Source of the DNA: Segatella cerevisiae
GTDB taxonomy: Bacteria > Bacteroidota > Bacteroidia > Bacteroidales > Bacteroidaceae
Direction of reading: 5' to 3'
NCBI RefSeq assembly: GCF_024054555.1
Contig: NZ_JAMXLY010000012.1
Location: 1-64,000 of the forward strand
Length of the DNA stretch: 64,000 nucleotides
Part shown: in pieces, positions 57,073-64,000 of the stretch
Position numbering within the stretch: the stretch's first letter is position 1
Layout of the letters: the number at the start of each line of letters is the position of its first letter
Notes under the pieces: model-generated
Seen by the model: only the letters and a program-made list of their open reading frames with translations
Told to the model about the DNA's origin: nothing
Databases searched by the model: none
Program-made: the position numbers and the translations under genes

Positions 57073-57909
57073 ATGAAAATAACGATTCTGGTGGACAACC
57101 ACCTGTCAGACACGGTTCCAGGGATGTCTTCAGAACATGGTCTGTCAATCTATATTGAAGACAAGTCAGCCAGATACCTGCTGGATACGGGGGCATCCGA
57201 CCTGTGGGCTCACAATGCCCGCTTGCTTGGTCTTCAGGTAAAAGACATTGATACCCTCATCCTGTCACACGGCCATGCCGACCACACTGGTGGATTACCT
57301 ATTTTCCTGTCACAGAACAGGAAAGCATCTGTTATTGCATCTGAAAAGATTATCAAATACCAATATTTTTCCCATCGGCATCCGACTATTGTAAACCTGA
57401 GTCCTCCTCAAGGTACAATAAACACATATCTGTCTCGCTTTCATTTCATTCATGATGACTATCGTCTCAATGATCATATCAAACTCGTATTCACAAAGCA
57501 GAAAGTCCATCCGGTTCCTAAAGGTAACCGATTTCTGTCTGTAGACAAGGGGACTGGAGAAGGTCCTTATCTGGCAGACGATGAAATCGCCCTGGCTATT
57601 GAGAAAGACGGTGCACTGACTATTGTATCTTCTTGTTCACACGGAGGAATACTGAACATCATCCAGTCATGTGTCGTATCCACTGGGATATCCAGGGTAA
57701 ACGCCTTTATAGGAGGATTGCACCTTATCGATCTCGAACCGGAAAAACGAGACGACGTAAAAGCGATAGCAGATATTCTAAAGAGAAACTACCCGGACAT
57801 AAACCTTTACATAGGTCACTGTACGGGGAAAACTGCCTATCACGAACTCAAAAAGGCTTTGGGTGACCATGTCCACAAACTCTATTGCGGAATGAGACTG
57901 ACTATCTGA
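57073..57909 (+). CDS. MBL-fold metallo-hydrolase
   Basis: A 278-aa metallo-beta-lactamase-fold enzyme. The metal motif HxHxDH is SHGHADHTGG (about 65-74), with further ligands in SSCSHGG and GGLHLI. It most resembles the pterin-synthase-like/MTH1175-neighbour group of MBL hydrolases rather than a beta-lactamase. Grouping with DUF134 and NifX genes suggests a part in metal-cluster assembly or repair. Its 3' end overlaps that of the convergent GH9 gene by 8 bp. Confidence 0.85.
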   Translation: MKITILVDNHLSDTVPGMSSEHGLSIYIEDKSARYLLDTGASDLWAHNARLLGLQVKDIDTLILSHGHADHTGGLPIFLSQNRKASVIASEKIIKYQYFSHRHPTIVNLSPPQGTINTYLSRFHFIHDDYRLNDHIKLVFTKQKVHPVPKGNRFLSVDKGTGEGPYLADDEIALAIEKDGALTIVSSCSHGGILNIIQSCVVSTGISRVNAFIGGLHLIDLEPEKRDDVKAIADILKRNYPDINLYIGHCTGKTAYHELKKALGDHVHKLYCGMRLTI

Positions 57910-59557
57910 TTACAAACCATGCCAATACGAATACCAAGGGAGCCTGCCAGTTAATGGCAATCTCATTGTGAGAATAATTTGCCTGTTCGTCAACCCAGTC
58001 CGTCGCAGTCAATCCACCGCCTACCAGATAGCCCGGCCACGGTGCTTCTATCCCATCGGAAGCCGAACGTCTGTCATGTGGATGCATTGGCGGATTCACA
58101 CCGACATCCGTCACATAGGAACGGCCGTAATAATTACGCCCCAATAAATGTCCGATAATATCCAAAGCTGTTTCAGTATATTTTCTATTTTTAGCCAGAG
58201 CACTGGCTACATAAAGATTCACAGCCTGCCGTGCCACCGTACCGTTACATCCCCAATAATATATACCACCCAAAGGTCGCCGGTAAACATCTTTTCTTGC
58301 GGTATTGACGATCGCATCGGCCGTTTTTACCGTATTGGCACGAATAGCACGTTCCACGGTTGCATTCTTCCCCTGCCTGCCGGACAAAAGATAAGTGAAC
58401 ATTCCAAGATTTGAGACAGTTCCAAAATCCCAGTCCGCCTCAACTTTATAGTTCATCTCTCCAGCTCTTTCTTCAAAATCTTTCAAATATACCCTTTTGC
58501 CTGTTGTCTCCCACATTTCAGCGGCAGCCCAAAGGCGATCATCTTTGTCATCGGTTTCATATCCGCCTGTTTTGAAATCGGGATTGACATACGTTTTATT
58601 ATCAGGATTCTTACGCAAAAAATTGTAACTGAGAACAGCTGCATTCAAACATTTTAGAGCATAAGCCTTATCATAAGGTCCGAATGCCCGAGCCGCACGA
58701 GCCAGCACAGCGACGAAGTCCGCCGTGGCAGCCGAAGTCCAGTCCGCGAAATAACGCTCCCCCTCATCCTTATCAGCCATAATAAAGTCCGCAAAGTTTG
58801 TTCTCGTAAGTTTGTGCGATACTCTACCCGAACCGTCGGGATATTGCATCTTAAGCAGCCAATCTGTCTCCCATTTCAACTCTTCCAGAAATTCAGGATA
58901 ACCGGGAGCTGTTCGGGGTAAATTCAATCGAATTTTGTTTATTGTTGGTCCGAAATGTTCCCATGCCATAAACAGAATGCCCATGGTAACACCTGCATTC
59001 ACTACATACTTTCCATAATCGCCTGCATCATGCCAGCCTCCCACACCATTTCTCTTACGCCCCAGCCAGCCGATATAATCTTCATAACCATCATCGAGAT
59101 GGCAGGCACCATGCTTATAACAGACGCCATTGAAAGTTCCCGAAACATTCATACCACAACGCCACAGATAAAAAGCTCGCATAGTTACCCTATATGCATC
59201 GTCATAAACCCTCTTATTAATTGGAAAAACGACGGAACGACCTTTTCCAGACGTTTCCAGATAATAAGTTCCGTTTTTCGATACGGCAGAGAAATCGGCT
59301 ATCCGTACCGTTTGATTCACATCTTTCTGATATACCGCAGGGGTTGTCCTGCCACTAAACACGACCTTGCGATTCACAGCATTACAAACATAAAAAGAAT
59401 CGGCATTATCGGTCAGCGTGGCTTCCTTAGTCGCACCTGGAAGGAAACCGAGAGAATTGACCCGTATTGTCGGTATATTCACCTTCGTTTGTCCGTATCC
59501 GCAAACCATGGCAAAAACAGAAAAGATAAAACCACTTATCAAGCCTTTATTTACCAT
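57902..59557 (-). CDS. Glycoside hydrolase family 9 endoglucanase
   Basis: A 551-aa exported cellulase-type enzyme. A signal peptide (about 1-22) precedes an Ig-like CelD_N domain (about 28-115) and the GH9 catalytic barrel. The catalytic Asp pair is in GGWHDAGDYGKY and the acid Glu in NYSHNEIAINW near the C-terminus, so it should be active on beta-1,4-glucans. No other polysaccharide-utilisation genes adjoin it. A start 10 codons upstream (59587) is possible. Confidence 0.92.
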   Translation of the reverse strand: MVNKGLISGFIFSVFAMVCGYGQTKVNIPTIRVNSLGFLPGATKEATLTDNADSFYVCNAVNRKVVFSGRTTPAVYQKDVNQTVRIADFSAVSKNGTYYLETSGKGRSVVFPINKRVYDDAYRVTMRAFYLWRCGMNVSGTFNGVCYKHGACHLDDGYEDYIGWLGRKRNGVGGWHDAGDYGKYVVNAGVTMGILFMAWEHFGPTINKIRLNLPRTAPGYPEFLEELKWETDWLLKMQYPDGSGRVSHKLTRTNFADFIMADKDEGERYFADWTSAATADFVAVLARAARAFGPYDKAYALKCLNAAVLSYNFLRKNPDNKTYVNPDFKTGGYETDDKDDRLWAAAEMWETTGKRVYLKDFEERAGEMNYKVEADWDFGTVSNLGMFTYLLSGRQGKNATVERAIRANTVKTADAIVNTARKDVYRRPLGGIYYWGCNGTVARQAVNLYVASALAKNRKYTETALDIIGHLLGRNYYGRSYVTDVGVNPPMHPHDRRSASDGIEAPWPGYLVGGGLTATDWVDEQANYSHNEIAINWQAPLVFVLAWFVIR

Positions 59558-59971
59558 AATAATTTTTTTTAGATTAAACACATTCATAAAATAAACGCAA
59601 AAGAAATCATTTCAAAACAGGATATAGGCCCCACTGGATTCTCGTCATCAAGCGATAACGAGAGCCAAGGTTTTCTTAGCTATCAGAATTTGATTTCTAA
59701 TAATCATGGTATTTGCCGGGATTATTTCGATGATTTTATCATTTCAATAATGGCAGTCACAAAAGTGAAGGATCAAGGGCCATTCGACAGACCTTCAAGA
59801 GAAGACTTAAATGTATCAAGTTTCAACTCCAGATTTTATGAGTTGAACCTCATTTCTGCTTACTTTAACATTCAAAGTTACTAACTTCCAGTTAATTAAC
59901 AAAACAATACGCCATCTATCTTACTAATCAATGAAATAAATGTTAAATCAACTTATTCAGTGGGACCTTAA
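59558..59971. other. Intergenic region before the accessory block
   Basis: About 400 bp of AT-rich DNA; no credible ORF was found and no good promoter consensus for the GH9 gene was seen. Confidence 0.35.
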
Positions 59972-60199
59972 TTACTCATTCTGATCTAAAAAATAGCAGA
60001 AATCTGAATTTATACCCAGCATTTCGAACATCTTCCCCATTTCTGAATAGGTGTAGTCCCTTTCCCTCTTGTGCTTACCTCTAAGAGATGAATTGGAATT
60101 CTCTATTGCCTTGCGAAAGCTTCCGCCTTGTTTTTCAAAATATTGATGGAGAGGGTGCGAGCGGAAAAATTTTGTAGTATATTTGAAATAGCAAAGCAA
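59972..60199 (-). pseudogene. Decayed ORF of unknown family
   Basis: A 75-codon reading from a TTG, which stays open further upstream without a good start (residues ETDRSTELFLL precede it). Adjacent frames upstream (to about 60355) also read as protein-like (SWCDYIRLKKKYYG), so this looks like a frameshifted remnant. I do not recognise the protein. Confidence 0.3.
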
Positions 60200-60355
60200 A
60201 AACAGCTCTGTAGATCTATCCGTTTCAAAGAACCTGACTTCATAATGAATGCCTCTTGGGCTTCAATATATGAATGCCGTAATATTTCTTTTTCAATCGT
60301 ATGTAGTCACACCAGCTCTTGGTATCCTTCTTCTTGGTATCTTTATACGATATTA

Positions 60356-60880
60356 CTACTTCATTCTCATTATCCAATCCGCAACTTCCCTTTGGGATAT
60401 TATCATCCCATGCTGGTCTGAAGAATGAAAACGCATTTCCTTTTCGTTAGCGAAGATAGCACCCTTGCAAGCAGCTTTTATATCTTTAATAGCTGTTCCT
60501 GGCCAACCGGCATTCGTTACGAAGGGGACGACTATTTTTCCTTTCCAATGATTGGAAGTGAGAAAAGTGGAAACAACCGGAGCCATTGTATACCACCATG
60601 TAGGAGTTCCGATGATAATTCTCTGATAATCTGCGACCTTAATTTCTAATGGTTTAATCGCAGGTTTTATGTGATTATCTACCTCGTATTTGCCTTGCTC
60701 AACAATATCATCATAAGAGCCAGTATAGGGTACTAAAGGTTCTATCTCTGCAATATCTACACCTAATATTTTTTGAATATTTTGTGCTATGCCCTTAGTA
60801 TTTCCACCTAATGAGTAATATACGATTAAAGTTTTTATTCCCTTCTGATCCTCATCAGTTTTATTAACTATACTATCCAT
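60356..60880 (-). CDS. Flavodoxin family protein
   Basis: A 174-aa flavodoxin (flavodoxin_4 type). The FMN phosphate loop is YYSLGGNTKGIA (about 22-33), and the isoalloxazine contact TPTWWYTMAPV is near 92-102. It would carry electrons to an unknown partner. Base composition is more AT-rich than the core genes. It follows the DXS-like gene by 44 bp on the same strand. Confidence 0.9.
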   Translation of the reverse strand: MDSIVNKTDEDQKGIKTLIVYYSLGGNTKGIAQNIQKILGVDIAEIEPLVPYTGSYDDIVEQGKYEVDNHIKPAIKPLEIKVADYQRIIIGTPTWWYTMAPVVSTFLTSNHWKGKIVVPFVTNAGWPGTAIKDIKAACKGAIFANEKEMRFHSSDQHGMIISQREVADWIMRMK

Positions 60881-60924
60881 ATAATAGTTTTATCCAAATG
60901 GTTTTACATATACGACTAATCATC

Positions 60925-62592
60925 TCAAAGCGTACTTAATATCTCATCTACGATCTGAGGTGCTGTCAAATGGTTCTCTTTAAAAACTTCATCCACAGAA
61001 TAACGATCAATAAATTCCTTCTTTATTCCGAAATTAAGAACCTTCATATTTGTCGGTCCGTAATATCTTGCTATTTTCTCTCCAAAACCGCCGTCTAACA
61101 CACCATCCTCAAGGGTTACAACTACCTCATGATTTTTTTCCAAACCATCTAATACTTCAGTGTCTAATCCTGTTATATATCTAGGATTTATCAACGTAGC
61201 ATCTATATCCATTTTATCTTTTAATTTTTCAACTACCGATTCTCCCAATTGATAAAATGAACCTAAACTCAAAATAGCAACTTTAGAACCCTTTTTGGTT
61301 ATTTTATAACGATTCAATTGACCAAAATTTTCATTAATATTCTCCCCTGTTGAAACTACGCCACCATAATATGGAACACGTATTGCCACAGGATGAGAAG
61401 TTTGCTGTATGCCCCAATTCATCATGGCAAAATACTCTTCCTTGTTCGTTGGTGCTAAATAGACCATATTTGGGATGTTGCTAAGTAATGGGATATCAAA
61501 AATCCCAAGATGAGTCACATCATTCATGGCAGAAATTGAAGCCCAGTAAACTAAGATTAACGCTGGATTATTGTTAATACACAGATCTTGTGAGAGTTGA
61601 TCGTATGCGCGTTGTATAAACGTGCTGAATACACCATACACCGGTTTGGCTCCATTGGCTGCAATAGCTGATGCCATGGCTACGGCCTGCTCTTCGGCAA
61701 TACCGACATCTACAAACTGTTTGCCGGCCTCTTTCCTTCGTTCCTGGGTGAATCCGAGAACAGTAGGAGTGGCTGACGAGATAGCAACAATCGTTCTATC
61801 CTCTTTCATCTTATCCAATAGATATTTCGCCGTCAAGTCACTATAATTTTCGCCATTATTGCTAAATTTCCATTTACCTGTTGTCAAATCGAAAGGACCA
61901 CCTGCATGATATTTTTCTTTATTTTCCTCTGCAAATTTATATCCTTTCCCTTTTACCGTATTTATATGAACAACTACCGGGTGATCGCTATCCTTCACCT
62001 TCTGAAAAGCATCAACCAACGATTGAACTTTGTTTCCTTCTTTAACATATAAATAATCAAATCCGAATGCTTTAAAGAAATTACACTCCGCTTTTCCATC
62101 TGTATCACGCAGTTGTTTTAAATCTTTATATATTCCACCATGATTCTCTGCAATGGACATCTGATTATCATTTACAATGATAATGATATTTGTTCCTAGT
62201 TCAGCTGCATTATTCAATCCTTCATATGCTTCACCACCACTCAGCGAGCCATCACCGATTACTGCGATAATATTTTCTTTGTCACCTTTTAAGTCACGTG
62301 CCTTTGCCAGACCTGTAGCCAAACTGACTGATGTTGAGGTATGTCCGATGACAAAGAAATCATGTTTGCTTTCGCTCGGTTCCGAATAACCTGATACATC
62401 ATCATATTTTTCAGGATAAAGAAAAGCATCCTTACGTCCCGTGAGCATTTTATGGACATAACTTTGGTGAGATACATCAAATACGATTTTATCCACAGGT
62501 GAGTTGAATACATAATGCAAGGCAACTGTGGCCTCAACCATCCCAAGATTGGGCCCTATATGGCCACCATGCTCACTTAATTTCTTCAACAA
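60925..62592 (-). CDS. 1-deoxy-D-xylulose-5-phosphate synthase-like protein, 5'-truncated
   Basis: A thiamine-diphosphate enzyme of the DXS family, about 555 aa from the first possible start. ThDP motifs are GDGSLSGGEAYEGLNNA and the C-terminal pyrimidine-binding DVGIAEEQAVAMASA. It resembles a DXS subgroup of Firmicutes-like type (ALHYVFNSP, SHQSYVHKMLTGRK). Family similarity (EIRQTLLKKLSEHGG) begins upstream of the first usable start (TTG), in an open frame to 62655 with no ATG, GTG or TTG. Normal DXS has about 25 more N-terminal residues. It may be inactive or start at ATT. It is AT-rich, a sign of transfer. Confidence 0.8.
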   Translation of the reverse strand: MLKKLSEHGGHIGPNLGMVEATVALHYVFNSPVDKIVFDVSHQSYVHKMLTGRKDAFLYPEKYDDVSGYSEPSESKHDFFVIGHTSTSVSLATGLAKARDLKGDKENIIAVIGDGSLSGGEAYEGLNNAAELGTNIIIIVNDNQMSIAENHGGIYKDLKQLRDTDGKAECNFFKAFGFDYLYVKEGNKVQSLVDAFQKVKDSDHPVVVHINTVKGKGYKFAEENKEKYHAGGPFDLTTGKWKFSNNGENYSDLTAKYLLDKMKEDRTIVAISSATPTVLGFTQERRKEAGKQFVDVGIAEEQAVAMASAIAANGAKPVYGVFSTFIQRAYDQLSQDLCINNNPALILVYWASISAMNDVTHLGIFDIPLLSNIPNMVYLAPTNKEEYFAMMNWGIQQTSHPVAIRVPYYGGVVSTGENINENFGQLNRYKITKKGSKVAILSLGSFYQLGESVVEKLKDKMDIDATLINPRYITGLDTEVLDGLEKNHEVVVTLEDGVLDGGFGEKIARYYGPTNMKVLNFGIKKEFIDRYSVDEVFKENHLTAPQIVDEILSTL

Positions 62593-62700
62593 TGTTTGGC
62601 GAATTTCATTACTTCTATGTTGCTTTCCAAATAATTGGAAAATATTTATTATTATTTAACTATTTGTTATTCAATATATTACGAGAGTACGATGACTCAT
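62593..62700. other. Truncated 5' region of the DXS-like gene
   Basis: The in-frame codons 62655-62593 are open but lack a start codon; beyond the in-frame TAA (62656-62658) the sequence is AT-rich without a clear promoter consensus. Confidence 0.45.
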
Positions 62701-62730
62701 GAAGAAGCATTTGTAGGGTCGCAACGTACA

Positions 62731-62815
62731 GTCCGACACGGTATGCCGGATACGAATTGACCTTGAACAACAGACCTATCGGACAAACTTCTATGAGTTG
62801 ACACGGACGTATCCG
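62731..62815. ncRNA. Structured noncoding region beside the IS110 element (candidate bridge/seek RNA or end)
   Basis: Several inverted repeats pair: GTCCGA (62731-62736) with TCGGAC (62779-62784), CGGATACG (62747-62754) with CGTATCCG (62808-62815). The region lies downstream of the transposase stop. IS1111-type elements of the IS110 family encode a guide RNA on the side 3' to the transposase, so a guide RNA is possible here; this is inference. Confidence 0.3.
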
Positions 62816-62939
62816 CCCAACAATTTACTTCTTCAGAGGATTAGGTAAAACGCAACAAACTTATTAGAGATGACACCCTAAGGCCCATCAACAATGAACA
62901 GGAGTCGTTTTATGAAGTTGTCCAACAATCTGTTGATTA

Positions 62940-64000
62940 TTATTTTTCATCCCATTTGTATGGTTCATATCTCTTGCCGTTTTTAAGGACGGAGAAGATG
63001 ATGTTTGACATCTTTCTCGCAATCTTGACAATAGCCTCTTGAGGTTTCATGTACTGCTTGTACTTGGCGTAGGCCATCCCCAAGCCGTAGTCTCTGTAGA
63101 TGGCAACCCAGGCGGCCTCGATGATCATCGGACCAAGGTGCTTGTTTCCACGGAACGTCTTCTCTCCGTTAGAGGTCTTCTCTCCGCTGTTGTGACAGGT
63201 CGGTATCAATCCGAGGTAACTGGCGAACTGGTTCTCGTTTCGGAACCTCTTCACGTCGTAGATCTCCGTCAGGATACACATTGCAACGCTTGTGCCGATA
63301 CCGGGTATCGACTTCAGCAACTCGTAATTGTCCTTGTACCGGTCAGTCTGCCCAAGACGACGCACAGCTCTCGTCGCATCAAGGAGTGTCAGACGTATGG
63401 TCTCTACCTGCTTGATCAGCAAGTCCAAAGACGAGCGTGTGGAAGAGAGCAGCTTCACATCTTTCTTGAGCCAGTTAATAAAAGGTCTGGACCAGTGAGT
63501 GCCTGGTTTCAAGAACCGCTCTGGCAACTCTACACCGTTGCAGTGCAGCATGTGCTTCACCCTTGACGTGTAACCTGACAACTGCTTCTGGATGGTCTTC
63601 CTTATGCGGATCACGGCTCTGTCATCGATGTTGTCTTTCTCCCGTATGTATATTGGCTTGATCTCACCAGCCCGTAACGAACGGGCCAGCTTGGCAGCGT
63701 CAACCTTGTCGGTCTTCATCACTTCCTCATATTGGGTGGTCGGGACATCGGCGGCATGCGTTATCACACAGTCAATGCCATACTCCTTCAGGGCATAGTA
63801 TGTGGCAAAACCACTGAAGCCCGATTCGTATACGGCATGATACTCGCCATCAGGGAAATGCTTCTTCAAAAAGTCAAAGAGCGCTTTTGCCGAGGCTTTC
63901 TGCGGGTGCCTCTCCTTGTAACCCGACTCGGTCAGTACTGCAACCTCCCAAGTTTTAGCGTGGACATCAATTCCTATAAAAATCTTTTGTCCTTTGAAGG
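62940..64000 (-). CDS. IS110 family transposase (5' end beyond the window)
   Basis: At least 353 codons of a DEDD-type IS110 transposase/recombinase. The N-terminal catalytic motif FIGIDVHAKTWEV lies near the window edge; KTDKVDAAKLARSL, the ESIPGIGTSVA-like hinge (LLKSIPGIGTSVAM) and the C-terminal Tnp domain (YLGLIPTCHNSGEKTSNG) are present. The frame is open to the right edge, so the start is outside. IS110 elements excise and insert site-specifically using a bridge RNA. Confidence 0.93.
   Translation of the reverse strand, partial: FKGQKIFIGIDVHAKTWEVAVLTESGYKERHPQKASAKALFDFLKKHFPDGEYHAVYESGFSGFATYYALKEYGIDCVITHAADVPTTQYEEVMKTDKVDAAKLARSLRAGEIKPIYIREKDNIDDRAVIRIRKTIQKQLSGYTSRVKHMLHCNGVELPERFLKPGTHWSRPFINWLKKDVKLLSSTRSSLDLLIKQVETIRLTLLDATRAVRRLGQTDRYKDNYELLKSIPGIGTSVAMCILTEIYDVKRFRNENQFASYLGLIPTCHNSGEKTSNGEKTFRGNKHLGPMIIEAAWVAIYRDYGLGMAYAKYKQYMKPQEAIVKIARKMSNIIFSVLKNGKRYEPYKWDEK
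62940..64000. mobile_element. IS110-family insertion sequence (partial)
   Basis: Defined by the transposase gene. No terminal inverted repeats are visible, as expected for the family, so the element's ends cannot be set; the left end is somewhere between 62600 and 62940, and the right end lies beyond the window. Confidence 0.75.

Noticed and set aside
59690..59884. A 64-codon plus-strand ORF between GH9 and the accessory block.
   Set aside because: No start context, no motif, and no support beyond length.

Overview
The window comes from a Bacteroidales bacterium, most likely a Prevotella-like Prevotellaceae. The evidence is a fused LpxC-FabZ protein, Bacteroidetes-only families (DUF3256, DUF3078, DUF4836, DUF5715, PorT-like), a SusC/Oar-type TonB receptor, menaquinone-type UbiE, and repeated promoters of the Bacteroidetes form TTTG-N19/20-TAnnTTTG. 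Gene density is that of a chromosomal core region. The window begins inside a 16S rRNA gene and ends inside an IS110 transposase; both are repeats that often end contigs.

Layout. 1-1386: 5' end of a 16S gene on the minus strand, its leader and promoter, then about 1 kb with no gene. 1501-5646 (minus): PBP1A, a TPM-domain protein and LemA. 6116-18500 (plus): pyrB-pyrI, glyA, phoH, purC, ubiE/menG, aroE, purM, prfA, pyrF and an HD phosphohydrolase, with a DUF5715 gene facing them. 18547-27312 (plus): lipid A genes lpxD, lpxC-fabZ and lpxA, then miaA, a second PBP1A and a PIF1-type helicase. 27560-38844 (minus): a cupin, a TonB-dependent receptor, an ABC transporter with a DUF4836 lipoprotein, rsmE, a DUF151 nuclease-like gene, a NupG-type transporter and DUF3256. 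38945-53163: a small exported protein, rlmD, a phosphate-type porin, DUF3078, pyrG, yidC, an S9 peptidase, an OFA-like MFS transporter and a PafA-like phosphatase. 53302-55465 (minus): a PorT-like barrel and a LysM-periplasmic-binding protein.

55770-57909 is the most distinctive block: a DUF134 regulator, two NifX/NifB-type cofactor proteins and an MBL-fold hydrolase. It lies behind a promoter whose spacer holds a palindromic operator. This resembles a reduced 'orange protein' (ORP)-type metal-cluster locus without the usual MinD-type ATPases. It is followed convergently by a GH9 endoglucanase, pointing to a plant-polysaccharide lifestyle.

59600-64000 looks accessory. It is more AT-rich and holds a decayed ORF, a flavodoxin, a DXS-type gene whose homology starts upstream of any start codon, a structured noncoding stretch, and the IS110 transposase.

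Functionally, most of the window is nucleotide synthesis (pyrB, pyrI, pyrF, pyrG, purC, purM), envelope building (lpx genes, two PBP1A, yidC, receptors and porins) and translation or RNA modification (prfA, miaA, rsmE, rlmD). All family names come from reading motifs in translated sequence; no database search was run.
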